DNA of 64,000 nt, from contig OZ241351.1 in assembly GCA_965200355.1 (NCBI GenBank), positions 2,542,001 to 2,606,000 on the forward strand. Direction: 5' to 3'. Below, one piece after another: positions 45,256 to 54,255 of this stretch. Source of the stretch: Bin18 sp965200355 (GTDB lineage Bacteria > Desulfobacterota > Binatia > Bin18). The position numbers and the translations under genes are program-made. Position 1 is the stretch's first letter; each line of letters starts with the position of its first letter. The notes below the pieces were generated by a model. It saw only the letters and a program-made list of their open reading frames with translations, had not been told where the DNA came from and made no database searches.

Positions 45256-46065
45256 TCACCCTTGTCCGAGTTCGCGCGCCCGGCGCATGGCCGCGTCAAC
45301 CGCGGCCCTGACAGTTTCGGAGAAATCGCCGGCCTCGAGGCGTTTGAGACCGGCCAGCGTTGTGCCACCCGGCGAGGAGACCATGGCGCGTAGCTCTGCG
45401 GGGCTCTGTTTTGTTTCCCGGAGCATAGCGACCGCACCCTCCAGGGTTTGGAAGGTGAGGCGTTCGGCGACCGCCTTGCTGAGCCCGGCTTGGATACCTC
45501 CGGCAATCAGCGCTTCGGCAAAGAGATACACATAGGCTGGCCCACTGCCGCTCAGGCCCGTGACCGGGTCGAGCAGCCGCTCGTCCTGTACGGCTAATGC
45601 CTCGCCCACCCCCCGAAAAAACCGCAGCGCCAGTTTTTCGTCCGCCGGCTTCGCTTTTGTCCCGCGCACAACCACCGTCATACTCTTGCCCAGCAAGGCC
45701 GGTGTATTCGGCATGACCCGAATCACCCGAGCCTTCTCGCCCAGACCCTTTTCCAAACGGGTCAGGGTAACGCCGGCGGCAATGGAAATAAAGCGTTGTT
45801 TCGCTGTCACCACGGGCTGAATCTCGGCCAGGACCTGATCAATAATCTGAGGTTTCACCGCCAGCACGACGGTCTGGGCTTGCTGTACAACCGCGCGGTT
45901 CTCCCGGCTGCCCTCAACCTGATAGCGGCGTTTGATTTTGCGCAACTGGGCGGGCAGGGCATCGCTGACGATCATCTCTTGCGGAGAGTAGAGCTGGGCG
46001 TTAATGAGGCCCTTCATCAGCGCCCCAGCCATATTCCCCGCGCCAATAAACCCAACTTTTTTCAT
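45256..46065 (-). CDS. proC: Pyrroline-5-carboxylate reductase
   Basis: 269 residues. The Rossmann start KKVGFIGAGNMAGALMKGL binds NAD(P)H, and the substrate-binding C-terminal domain has TGLSGSGPAYVYLFAEALI and SSPGGTTLAGLKRLE. It reduces pyrroline-5-carboxylate to proline, the last biosynthetic step. It follows yggS by about 40 bp. Confidence 0.95.
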   Translation of the reverse strand: MKKVGFIGAGNMAGALMKGLINAQLYSPQEMIVSDALPAQLRKIKRRYQVEGSRENRAVVQQAQTVVLAVKPQIIDQVLAEIQPVVTAKQRFISIAAGVTLTRLEKGLGEKARVIRVMPNTPALLGKSMTVVVRGTKAKPADEKLALRFFRGVGEALAVQDERLLDPVTGLSGSGPAYVYLFAEALIAGGIQAGLSKAVAERLTFQTLEGAVAMLRETKQSPAELRAMVSSPGGTTLAGLKRLEAGDFSETVRAAVDAAMRRARELGQG

Positions 46066-46104
46066 CCCGGTTCGTCCTCCTGTCGTTGCGGGCGGGAGGC
46101 GGTG

Positions 46105-46791
46105 TCACCGCTCGCCAAAAATCGCGCGTCCCACCCGGACGATAGTCGCCCCTTCCTCAATGGCAACCCTGAAATCCTGTGTCATCCCCATTGAGAGCTC
46201 CCGCAGCGGCAGCCGCGCGACTCCCAGTCTAGCATAGCGCTCCCGCAGCCGCGCCAAGGTCCGAAAATAGGGCCGGGCTTGGTTCGGGTCCGAAGCTGCT
46301 GGAGGAATAGCCATCAAGCCGTCAATTTGGAGATGAGACAAGGCGCTGACCCCTTCAAGCAAGTGGTCCAGCGCCTCGGGGCGGACGCCGGCCTTGGTCT
46401 CCTCTGCCGCCAGATTGACCTCAATCAAGGCGTGCACGAGGCTCGCCTGTTTTGCACCCTGGCGGTCCAGTTCTGTGGCCAGCGGCAGGCTATCAAGGGA
46501 GTGAATGAGACGAAAAAGCGAGACGGCGAGCTTGGCCTTGTTGCGCTGAAGATGGCCGATGAGATGCCAGCGGGCGGACTCTGGAAGGGCGGACACCTTG
46601 TGTTGCGCCTCCTGGACATAATTCTCTCCAATATCGGTTGCCCCAGCTTGTAAGGCGGCCCGCACGCGCTCGGGTCCTTGGGTCTTGGCCGCACATACCA
46701 GGGTCACCTCGTCTGCGCGTCGCCCCGCGCGCTCGGCCGCCCGCGCGACCTGCTCGGCCACGCGGGTATAATTACTGGCTATGTCAGTCAT
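46105..46791 (-). CDS. yggS: YggS-family PLP-binding homeostasis protein
   Basis: 228 residues. TIM-barrel PLP protein: LVCAAKTQGPERVRAALQAG with the PLP-linked Lys (the usual VSKT is here CAAKT), GENYVQEAQHK, WHLIGHLQRNKAK, LSMGMTQDFRVAIEEGATIVR and VGRAIFG. It buffers free PLP. It overlaps the maf end by 8 bp. Confidence 0.93.
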   Translation of the reverse strand: MTDIASNYTRVAEQVARAAERAGRRADEVTLVCAAKTQGPERVRAALQAGATDIGENYVQEAQHKVSALPESARWHLIGHLQRNKAKLAVSLFRLIHSLDSLPLATELDRQGAKQASLVHALIEVNLAAEETKAGVRPEALDHLLEGVSALSHLQIDGLMAIPPAASDPNQARPYFRTLARLRERYARLGVARLPLRELSMGMTQDFRVAIEEGATIVRVGRAIFGER

Positions 46792-47407
46792 CGCCTTTTT
46801 CCCGGTCCGGGCGGGCCGCCGATAACAGGCCGGCCGTCCGCAGGGCAGTGGTCACCTCGTCCATGGGCAAGCCGACCACATTGGTGTGTGAGCCACCCAC
46901 CTGAGCAATGAGGTCGCGCCCCTTGCCCTGAATGGCATAGGCGCCGGCCTTGTCCAAGAATTCTCCGGTCGCCAGATAGGCGGCAACCACCGACCCTGAC
47001 AGTTGCTTAAAGGTGACCTGACTGACCACCACTTCAGCGCTGGTCGTCGTGCCGGTGGTATCTCTCAAGACAAACGCCGTCAGGACTTGATGTGCACGCC
47101 CCGAGAGGCTGGTGAGCATCTGCCGCGCATTGTCCAGACTGGTCGGCTTGCCGAAAATCTGGCCTTCCAAGGCGACGATGGTATCCGCGGCCAAGACCCA
47201 GAAGCCGGGATAGCGCTCAGCAACTGCACGCGCCTTGGCCGCGGCAATCCGCGCGACATAGGTCTGGGGCGTTTCTCCACCGTGCGGGGTTTCATCGGTG
47301 TGGCTGGGGACGATGCGGAAACGGAGTTGCGTTTTTTGCAACAACTCGCGCCGCCGCGGCGAGGCCGAAGCCAGGATGAGCCGGGGCGGGCTTGCTTCAG
47401 CCGGCAT
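46784..47407 (-). CDS. maf: Maf-family nucleoside triphosphate pyrophosphatase
   Basis: 207 residues. LILASASPRRRELL at the N-terminus, ADTIVALEGQIFGKP, the Ser-Arg-Ala-x-Gln block LTSLSGRAHQVLTAFVL, and AGAYAIQGKGRDLIAQVGGSHTNVVGLP. It hydrolyses dTTP/UTP or modified nucleotides as a house-cleaning enzyme. It is the first gene of the cluster with yggS and proC; the LLM gene upstream overlaps its start by 11 bp. Confidence 0.94.
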   Translation of the reverse strand: MPAEASPPRLILASASPRRRELLQKTQLRFRIVPSHTDETPHGGETPQTYVARIAAAKARAVAERYPGFWVLAADTIVALEGQIFGKPTSLDNARQMLTSLSGRAHQVLTAFVLRDTTGTTTSAEVVVSQVTFKQLSGSVVAAYLATGEFLDKAGAYAIQGKGRDLIAQVGGSHTNVVGLPMDEVTTALRTAGLLSAARPDREKGDD

Positions 47408-48440
47408 GGGCCGCCTTGAAGTGCGGAATGACTTCCGCTCCGAATTGGCGGATGCAGGCGATCACCCGCTCTGGGGTTGGACCCAGCGGCAGGCGGAAGC
47501 GCATAATAATATAATCCGCCCCGACCACCTCCTGCCACATCGCCAACTGTTCTATGCACTCGCTGGGCGAGCCCATGACCAGGTATTTGCGCAGCTTGTC
47601 AATCGTGAAGTCGGCTTCCGAGGTAAATTCTTCGTTTGGAGAGAGCAGTTTCCAGCGCCAGTAGAACAGCATTTCTTCTACCCACAGCGGGCCAAACGTG
47701 GCTTCAGCCTCCTTGCGGGTCGGTGCCACCCAGCCGTCTCGCATGAGGACCACTTTGGGCGAGCGCCCGTGCTGGGCGGCACTCTCACGATATTGGGCGG
47801 CCTGGGCCCGCAAATGCGGGATGGGGTCCCAGAAGGGCAGAATCCCCCAGGCGTCCCCCAGCCGGCCGGCGCGTTTGATGGCCTCGGGATACGCGGCCCC
47901 AATCCACAGCGGCGGCCCGCCGGCCTGATAGGGTTTGGGCGTCAGCATCACTTGGTCAAACTGAAAGCGCTTGCCGTGATAGGAGAATGGCGTGTGGCTG
48001 CTCCAGGCCAGCCGCAGGATATCGAGGCTTTCTTCAAAGCGAGAGAAGCGCTGCTTGTAGGGCTCGTTGAACAGCCGAAAATAGTCGGGGTGATAGCCCA
48101 GCCCGACGCCCAATACGACCCGGCCCTTAGACATCAGGTCAAGCATGGCGACATCTTCCGCTAAGTGCATGGGATTGTAATACGGCGTCTGGAGCACAAA
48201 GGTGCCAAGGTCAACCCGCTCGGTGCGGGCGGCATAGCCGGCCAGCAGGATCAGCGGCGGCGGGAACATGGTCTCGGTGCGGTGATGCCGCTCAGGCAGA
48301 AAGAGGCCGTCAAAGCCGGCCCGTTCGGCCTCTATGCCTTCATGCAGCAACTGGTCGCAGAATTGCGCGGCGGCCTCGGGCGAGGGTTCGGGCTGATTAT
48401 ACGGCCCGCCGTGGGTGTCTGGCATATAACCGATTTTCAT
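47397..48440 (-). CDS. LLM-class flavin-dependent oxidoreductase
   Basis: 347 residues. N-terminal IGYMPDTHGGPYN; FDGLFLPERHHRT (the E-RHH block is typical of bacterial luciferase-like monooxygenases with FMN); LGTFVLQTPYYNPMHLAEDVA; RVVLGVGLGYHPDYF; PPLWIGAAYPEAI. The C-terminal region has DYIIMRFRLPLGPTP. Its stop overlaps the maf start. Substrate unknown. Confidence 0.9.
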   Translation of the reverse strand: MKIGYMPDTHGGPYNQPEPSPEAAAQFCDQLLHEGIEAERAGFDGLFLPERHHRTETMFPPPLILLAGYAARTERVDLGTFVLQTPYYNPMHLAEDVAMLDLMSKGRVVLGVGLGYHPDYFRLFNEPYKQRFSRFEESLDILRLAWSSHTPFSYHGKRFQFDQVMLTPKPYQAGGPPLWIGAAYPEAIKRAGRLGDAWGILPFWDPIPHLRAQAAQYRESAAQHGRSPKVVLMRDGWVAPTRKEAEATFGPLWVEEMLFYWRWKLLSPNEEFTSEADFTIDKLRKYLVMGSPSECIEQLAMWQEVVGADYIIMRFRLPLGPTPERVIACIRQFGAEVIPHFKAAHAG

Positions 48441-48497
48441 AGGTCTGGTGTCTCCTCGTCATGACCACTGGTTCCGATGCCGCTCCGGTGTCAGGGG

Positions 48498-49664
48498 CTA
48501 GTACGATTTCGGCAACCCGAGGACGTGTTCGCCCACGTAATTCAGCACCATTTCCTGTGAGATAGGCGCGATACGAAACAGCCGCGCCTCGCGCCAATAG
48601 CGTTCCACGTCGTACTCTTTGATATAGCCGTAGCCACCGTGGGCCTGGATTGCCCGGTCCGCGGCTTCGCAGGCGGCCTCCGCTGCCATATACTTCGAGA
48701 TATTGGCTTCTTTGCCGCAGGGCTGACCCTGGTCGTAGAGACAGGCCGCCTTTTGCACCATGAGTTCAGCGGTTTCCAGCTTGGCAAAGGATTCGGCCAG
48801 CGGGAATTGAATGCCCTGATTCTGGCCTATCGGACGCCCAAAGACTTCGCGTTCCTTGGCGTACTGCACCGCTTTTTCGATGGCCCGTTTGCCCATGCCG
48901 ATACACTCGGCCGCAATCAGAATGCGCTCTGGGTTAATGCCGTCCAGAATATAATAAAAGCCCCGGCCTTCTTCGCCAATCAAATCGTCCTTGGCCACGT
49001 ACAGGTTATCGATAAACAGCATATTGGTATCGACCGCCTTCCGGCCGAGTTTGTGGAGTTCCTGGATTTCCACCGCGGCGGGGTCGATATCGGCAAAAAA
49101 GAGACTCATCCCCAGCGTTTTCTTTTCGACCTGCTCAAACGGGGTGGTCCGCGTCAGCAGCAGCATTTTCTTGGATTCTTGGGCCTTGGTAATAAAGACC
49201 TTTTGGCCATTGATGAGATAGCCGTCCCCGCTCCGGGTGGCAAAGGTGCTGATCTGGGTCGTATTTGTGCCGGCGTCCGGCTCGGTGACGGCAAACGACA
49301 CATGAATATCTCCCCTGAGAATGGGGGCGAGATATTTGTCCTTAGCGGCCTGAGTGCCGTATTTGATGAGCGGCTCCAGACCGAAGATGCCCAGATGAAT
49401 CGCCGAGCAGGCCTGGGTGCCGCCGCCACACTCGGCCACCGTCTGCATGACAAGAGCCGCTTCGGTAATGCCCAGACCGGCCCCGCCGTATTCCTTGGGG
49501 ATGGTAATGCCCAGCCAGCCGCCGTCGGCAATGGCCTGGTAAAACGCCCAGGGAAACTCCCCGCTGTCATCCCGCTCGCGCCAGTATTCGTCGGGAAAAC
49601 GCGAACACAGTGCCCGGACCTGTTTGCGAATCTCTGCCTGTTCCTCTGTCAACTGGAAATCCAT
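48498..49664 (-). CDS. Acyl-CoA dehydrogenase
   Basis: 388 residues. MDFQLTEEQAEIRKQVRAL start; FAVTEPDAGTNTTQIST and YLINGQKVFITKAQESKK in the FAD domain; RFG-region VFGRPIGQNQGIQFPLAE, and AIQAHGGYGYIKEYDVERYWRE with the catalytic Glu region. It dehydrogenates short or branched acyl-CoA. Divergent from the SDR at 49847. Confidence 0.92.
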   Translation of the reverse strand: MDFQLTEEQAEIRKQVRALCSRFPDEYWRERDDSGEFPWAFYQAIADGGWLGITIPKEYGGAGLGITEAALVMQTVAECGGGTQACSAIHLGIFGLEPLIKYGTQAAKDKYLAPILRGDIHVSFAVTEPDAGTNTTQISTFATRSGDGYLINGQKVFITKAQESKKMLLLTRTTPFEQVEKKTLGMSLFFADIDPAAVEIQELHKLGRKAVDTNMLFIDNLYVAKDDLIGEEGRGFYYILDGINPERILIAAECIGMGKRAIEKAVQYAKEREVFGRPIGQNQGIQFPLAESFAKLETAELMVQKAACLYDQGQPCGKEANISKYMAAEAACEAADRAIQAHGGYGYIKEYDVERYWREARLFRIAPISQEMVLNYVGEHVLGLPKSY

Positions 49665-49846
49665 ACGACTGTCCTCCTGCGTGCCCCATCTCTACCATTT
49701 GACTGACGGCCTGCCAATTCCTCCCCGCTTCCCCAGCGTGCTTGAGGTCGCTGCCAGCTTCCTTGCGTGAAAAAACGCGCCCAGATAGGGTACGGACCGA
49801 GGTGGCCGTCAGCACGGCCGCACAGGGCAGGAATCAGGAGGACGAC

Positions 49847-50596
49847 ATGGCCGGACGATTAGACGGAAAAGTGGCGCTTATCTCAGGCGGAGCAAGCGGT
49901 ATTGGCGCGGCCCACGCACGGGTGTTTGCCGCCGAAGGGGCGCAGATTGTGATTGGCGATATTCAGGAAGCCGCCGGTCAGCAGGTTGCGGCCGCGGTCA
50001 CGCAGCAGGGGGGCGAGGCGGTATGGGTCCGTTTGGACGTCAGCAGCGAAAAGGACTGGCAGCAGGCCGTGCACGCCGCGGTGGCGCGGTTCGGCCGGCT
50101 GACCACGCTGATAAACAACGCTGGTGTGTATTGGCCGGCTGGAGTTGAAGCGGAAACCCGAGACCAATGGCAGAAGATGATCGACATCAACCAGACCGGC
50201 GTCTGGTTGGGCATGAAAACTGCCCTGCCAGCGCTGCGTGAATCTGGCAACGCCGCCATCGTGAATATCTCATCATTATACGGTCTGATCGGCAGCCCCG
50301 GCTCCATCGCCTACCACGCCTCAAAGGGCGCGGTCCGCCTCATGACCAAGGCCGCGGCCTTGGAGTATGTACAGCAGGGGATACGGGTCAACTCTATTCA
50401 TCCCGGTCAGATCGATACGCCGATTCTGGCCGGACTGACCCCAGAACAGAACGCCCAGATCAAGGCCGCCACTCCCATGGGGCGGCTGGGTCGCCCGGAA
50501 GAAATCGCCTTTGGCTCGCTCTATCTATGCTCCGATGAAGCCGCCTATACCACCGGGACCGAGCTTATTATCGACGGCGGCTGGTTTGCCCAGTAA
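49847..50596 (+). CDS. Short-chain dehydrogenase/reductase (glucose-dehydrogenase-like)
   Basis: 249 residues from ATG 49847, with AGGAGGACG upstream. VALISGGASGIGAAHARVF, GDIQEAAG at the cofactor-specifying Asp, LINNAGVYW, IVNISSLYG, and YHASKGAVRL (Y-x3-K) with all catalytic residues. YTTGTELIIDGG at the C-terminus. Adjacent to the PPOX gene. Confidence 0.92.
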   Translation: MAGRLDGKVALISGGASGIGAAHARVFAAEGAQIVIGDIQEAAGQQVAAAVTQQGGEAVWVRLDVSSEKDWQQAVHAAVARFGRLTTLINNAGVYWPAGVEAETRDQWQKMIDINQTGVWLGMKTALPALRESGNAAIVNISSLYGLIGSPGSIAYHASKGAVRLMTKAAALEYVQQGIRVNSIHPGQIDTPILAGLTPEQNAQIKAATPMGRLGRPEEIAFGSLYLCSDEAAYTTGTELIIDGGWFAQ

Positions 50597-50613
50597 GGGA
50601 GAAGGGAGAACGC

Positions 50614-51075
50614 ATGAACCGACGAAATCAGATTGCCATGACCGCGCAGGAACTCTCCGCCTACCTGAGTGCAGCCCGGAATATGTCCCTGTGCACCATC
50701 GGCAAGGACGGCTACCCGCACGTGGTGGCCATGTCGTATATGGTCAAGGATGGCCTGATTTATATGACCTCGTTCAAGAAGGCCCAAAAAGTCGTCAACG
50801 CCAAAAGGAATCCCAAGGTCGCGGTCATGGTCGAATCCGGCCATGCGTATAGCGAACTCAAGGGCGTCTTGATCCGGGGCGAGTGTGCAGTCATCGACGA
50901 GCCAGAGGCCGTCTGGCAGATCATGAAAGAGGTGCGCGACTTCCAGGGGACAACGGTGACCCCAACGGAAGACGCGGCACTCAAAGAGCGCGCCAAGAAA
51001 CGCGCCGTGCTCAAAATTACCCCGGTCAAAACCTCAAGCTGGGATCATACCAAGCTGCCGGCCGGGGTGTATTAA
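50614..51075 (+). CDS. Pyridoxamine 5'-phosphate oxidase-family (split-barrel) protein
   Basis: 153 residues from ATG 50614, with GGGAGAAGGGAGAA upstream. The split-barrel flavin/F420-binding pattern is SLCTIGKDGYPHVVAMSY, LIYMTSFKKAQKVVN, NPKVAVMVE and GVLIRGECAVID. Members include F420-dependent reductases and PNPOx-like proteins. It follows the SDR by 17 bp, so co-transcription is likely. Confidence 0.86.
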   Translation: MNRRNQIAMTAQELSAYLSAARNMSLCTIGKDGYPHVVAMSYMVKDGLIYMTSFKKAQKVVNAKRNPKVAVMVESGHAYSELKGVLIRGECAVIDEPEAVWQIMKEVRDFQGTTVTPTEDAALKERAKKRAVLKITPVKTSSWDHTKLPAGVY

Positions 51076-51134
51076 ACATATCGGGCAGCCAGAAGAGCCA
51101 GCGCATTTGGCCGCTCTGGATTGCCCGTCATATT

Positions 51135-52547
51135 TCACCGCTTTTTCTTCCCATAGCGCAGCGGCCGGCGGGCGCGAAAATCGAGCCGGACCGGCGTACC
51201 TTCGAGGCCAAACGTGCCTCGGAGTTGATTCTCCACATAGCGCGCGTAGTGGGCTGGGACGCCCTCCGGCGCGCTGGTGTACACGGCAATTTTCGGCGGC
51301 CGGGTTTCCACCTGGGTGGCATAATAAAAACGCACCGGCTTGCGGTGGTAGATGGGCGCCGGGTGGCGGGTGGTCCACTCGGCAAACGCCTGATTCAGGA
51401 CCGGTGTCGGAATCTCGGTGCGATACGCCTGGGCCACACGCTCAACGCTGGGCAGCAAATGTTTGACGCGCGAGCCGGTCAGGGCGGACAGAAACACAAC
51501 CGGCAGTGGCTGGGTCACTGGGAATTCCTCGTGCAGCGCCCGGATGAACTGGGGCTGGTTTTTTCGGTCTGAGGGAATCAGGTCCCATTTATTGACGACC
51601 AGCACGAGGCCGCGGCCGCGCTCCCAGGCGTAGCGAATGAGCCGGGCGTCCTGGTCGGTCAGGCCCTCCTGTGCATCAAAGACCAACAGGCCAATTTCTG
51701 CCCGCTCCAGGGCTTTCAGGGCGACCAGCGCACTGGCCTGCTCAATAGGCTCATGAATACGGGTGCGCCGGCGCACGCCGGCCGTATCGACCACGAGCAG
51801 GCGCTGGTCCTGCCAGACCAGCCAGCTATCAATCGCATCCCGCGTCGTCCCCGGAGTGGCGTCAACAATGGAGCGCTCTTCGTCCACCAGGCGGTTGAGC
51901 AGGGAGGATTTGCCCACATTGGGCCGTCCGATAATGGCCAGTCTGAGGTCCGGTCTGGCGGCCGGCGCTACGCCGTCACGAGCGGCGGGGGCGGGGGGCT
52001 CTTCCTGTGCCGCAAAGGTCTTGACCACCGCCTCCAGCAGAGCGGCCACGCCCCGCCCGTGGGCCGCGGAAATGGGAAAGACGGAGGAGAGGCCCAGGCT
52101 GTAGAACTCGTTTACGGCCAGGTCCTGCTTGTCGCCATCGATCTTATTGACCGCAAAAAAAACCGGGGTGTCACTGTGCCACAGCAGGTCAACCGCCTGT
52201 GCATCAGTCGGATTGACGCCTTCTTTGCCATCAAACAGAAAAACCACCCGGTCGGCTTCCTCAATGGCCAGGCGCGTCTGTTGCTGCACCCGTCCAACCA
52301 GCCTGTCCTTTTCGCTGAGATCAATCCCGCCGGTATCGACCAGCAAAAACGGGCGACCCTGCCAGTGCACTGAGGCGAAATTCCGGTCCCGCGTGACCCC
52401 CGGCGTATTGTCTACCACGGCCTTGCGCCGGCGGCTCAGGCGATTAAACAGCGTGGACTTGCCCACGTTCGGGCGTCCGACGAGGGCGACGACCGGCAGG
52501 CGTTCGGGCAAGACGGATTGCACCGGGATGTCAGGGACGGCTTCCAT
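51135..52547 (-). CDS. der: Ribosome-associated GTPase Der (EngA)
   Basis: 470 residues from ATG 52547. Two tandem G domains: GRPNVGKSTLF...NTPGVTRDR...DTGGIDL...NKIDG, then GRPNVGKSSLLNRLVDEERS, TPGTTRDAIDS, DTAGVRRRTR and NKWDLIPS. The C-terminal KH-like domain is RYVENQLRGTFGLEGTPVRLDFR. It is essential for 50S assembly. The upstream open frame to 52685 crosses a heptamer repeat and is not a credible extension. No ribosome binding site precedes the chosen ATG. Confidence 0.93.
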   Translation of the reverse strand: MEAVPDIPVQSVLPERLPVVALVGRPNVGKSTLFNRLSRRRKAVVDNTPGVTRDRNFASVHWQGRPFLLVDTGGIDLSEKDRLVGRVQQQTRLAIEEADRVVFLFDGKEGVNPTDAQAVDLLWHSDTPVFFAVNKIDGDKQDLAVNEFYSLGLSSVFPISAAHGRGVAALLEAVVKTFAAQEEPPAPAARDGVAPAARPDLRLAIIGRPNVGKSSLLNRLVDEERSIVDATPGTTRDAIDSWLVWQDQRLLVVDTAGVRRRTRIHEPIEQASALVALKALERAEIGLLVFDAQEGLTDQDARLIRYAWERGRGLVLVVNKWDLIPSDRKNQPQFIRALHEEFPVTQPLPVVFLSALTGSRVKHLLPSVERVAQAYRTEIPTPVLNQAFAEWTTRHPAPIYHRKPVRFYYATQVETRPPKIAVYTSAPEGVPAHYARYVENQLRGTFGLEGTPVRLDFRARRPLRYGKKKR

Positions 52548-52580
52548 TGCGTGTGTGTCAGCATACCATTTGGGGCAATA

Positions 52581-52630
52581 GTGGATAGTGGATAGTGGAT
52601 AGTGGATAGTGGATAGTGGATAGTGGATAG
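52581..52630. repeat. Heptanucleotide tandem repeat, (GTGGATA)x7
   Basis: 49 bp of exact GTGGATA units (52581-52629) followed by one G, between der (start 52547) and the divergent PPOX gene (52725). The unit is not a multiple of three, so slippage changes phase. It is a simple sequence repeat without nearby CRISPR-type spacers. Confidence 0.95.
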
Positions 52631-52724
52631 CGGAGAGACGCGAGCAGGGAGGGGAGAGCGGTTGACGGCGGAAGAGAAAACGCATTCTTTTAGGCTATCT
52701 ATACTCTCGGAAAAAGGAGACGCC

Positions 52725-53279
52725 ATGCCCAAACTCTCAATTGCCGAACGCGACGCATTTCTCCAGGAGCGCGGCCACCTGGCTCGGATTGCCACCCTTC
52801 AGGCAGACGGCAGCCCCAGCGTGGTGCCAGTCTGGTTTGTGTACGAGGACGGCAAAATCATCATCACCCCCCGAAAATACTCGGCCTTCTGGGCCAACAT
52901 CCAGAACGACGCGCGCATTGCCATTACGATTGACGAAGAATCCGGGCTATACCGCAAAGTGCTGGTCGAAGGCAAGGCCGAGATTCTGTATCCGCTCGGC
53001 CACGACGCTGAATGGCGCGACATCTACCGCCGCATTACCCTGCGCTATGTGGATGAGGAATCGGGCGATTATTATCTGACTGAGACCCACGACCAACCCC
53101 GCGCCCTGGTCGGCCTCAGTCTGGAGTCGGCCAAGGTCATGACTTGGCGTATGCCGGGTGAAGACGAACCCTTCAGCGGCATTTGGGCCACCCGTTTCTA
53201 CGAGCACGGCTCCAAAATGCGCCAGCAGGTCGCCAGCGGCGGGGGGGAGGCTGGCGGGGATAAGCTCAAGGTGGGCTAG
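52725..53279 (+). CDS. Pyridoxamine 5'-phosphate oxidase-related protein
   Basis: 184 residues from ATG 52725, with AAAAAGGAG upstream. The split-barrel features are GHLARIATLQADGSPSVVPVWF, IIITPRKYSAFWANIQNDA and ARIAITIDEESGLYRKVLVEGKAE. It probably binds flavin or F420. It differs from the gene at 50614 and they are not close paralogues. Divergent from der, with the heptamer repeat between. Confidence 0.85.
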   Translation: MPKLSIAERDAFLQERGHLARIATLQADGSPSVVPVWFVYEDGKIIITPRKYSAFWANIQNDARIAITIDEESGLYRKVLVEGKAEILYPLGHDAEWRDIYRRITLRYVDEESGDYYLTETHDQPRALVGLSLESAKVMTWRMPGEDEPFSGIWATRFYEHGSKMRQQVASGGGEAGGDKLKVG

Positions 53280-53344
53280 TCGATTCCCATCTGCGCCCCG
53301 GTCCGGCGGCCATTCCCGCAACGTCGTGGGAGTCTGGCCTGCGT

Positions 53345-54052
53345 TTAGTCCAACGTTTCGGGATCCGTACAGATTTCTACCCCTAAGCGCAGGGCGACAT
53401 CCTGGGCTCGGCCTTGGACATGGGGCGTAATCATCATTTTGCGGCTGACTTGGCGGCCGGTCTGCTGGGCATAAAACCGAACCTTGCGGTCAAACAGGTG
53501 GACATGGCCATAGTCAACCGAGGACTTGATCTCAATCACTATGAGCTTGCCATTTTGGATGACGACATCGAGTTCGACCTGATCAGGCTGGCCAAAGACG
53601 ACGCCTTCATGGTCATGGGTCAGAAAACGTTCGGCGGTAAACCCAACCTCTTGTAAGATGTTCCGCATTCCCTCCCGAAAAGCCTCTTCTGTCTGGAGTC
53701 CCCAACGTGCCCCCAAGCCCCCGATCTGAGAGGTAAAAATATGGGAGAATTGCTGCTGGGCTGTGGCCAAGTCTCCCACTGTACATTCGAGCTTATCGAG
53801 GCGGGTCTCGGTGCGGGCCTGAGCTTGGGCGAGTTCTTCGAGGCGGGCCTCGGTGCGGGCCTGAGCTTGGGCGAGTTCTCCGAGGCGGGTTTCGGTCCGG
53901 GCCTGAGCTTGAGCGAGTCCATGGACAGCGGCTTTCAGGTCTTCAAACTCAGTCCTCTTGATCTCCAAGTCGGCCCGGAGCGTATCAACCAAGCGAGTTA
54001 TTGGCTGTTGCAACTCAGGTGGGAGGGTCTCGAAAATTTCAGCGTATGACAT
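53345..54052 (-). CDS. DUF3782-type putative PD-(D/E)XK nuclease-fold protein with 14-residue repeats
   Basis: 235 residues from ATG 54052. After a helical N-terminus, three coiled-coil repeats LAQAQARTETRLGE / LAQAQARTEARLEE / LAQAQARTETRLDK (about residues 48-90) are encoded by near-identical 42-bp DNA repeats. The C-terminal half has QVELDVVIQNGKLIVIEIKSS, an E-V-D ... E-x-K arrangement like the PD-(D/E)XK fold. This family is often annotated as DUF3782. Nuclease activity is an inference from the motif. It lies right before the CRISPR locus, on the opposite strand. Confidence 0.75.
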   Translation of the reverse strand: MSYAEIFETLPPELQQPITRLVDTLRADLEIKRTEFEDLKAAVHGLAQAQARTETRLGELAQAQARTEARLEELAQAQARTETRLDKLECTVGDLATAQQQFSHIFTSQIGGLGARWGLQTEEAFREGMRNILQEVGFTAERFLTHDHEGVVFGQPDQVELDVVIQNGKLIVIEIKSSVDYGHVHLFDRKVRFYAQQTGRQVSRKMMITPHVQGRAQDVALRLGVEICTDPETLD

Positions 54053-54255
54053 GTGTCCCTCATGGGGGTGAGTACCGGAAGGAGTGTAGCAGAGATTGGG
54101 CGGAGAGTCAGCAATCCCTAACCTGATCCGCATATACTCTGGCCGTGACGAACTGTGGTTGTGACCGAGACGGCTTTCAACCAAGGCTGGACCGGTCCAT
54201 AATCGCAAGCTTGCCGGGTCTGACTGGACAGGAAGAATGGACTATCCTGGCGTTC

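Noticed and set aside
48639..49706. 355-residue plus-strand open frame
   Set aside because: It is antisense to the acyl-CoA dehydrogenase.
52581..52630. CRISPR array
   Set aside because: A 7-bp unit without spacers is a simple tandem repeat, not a CRISPR.
52548..52685. Extended N-terminus of Der across the heptamer repeat
   Set aside because: The residues are translated repeat (YPLSTIH) with no similarity to Der.
54145..54255. Earlier start of the NE0113 protein
   Set aside because: The added residues do not match the family; kept only as an alternative because RBS evidence is weak for both.
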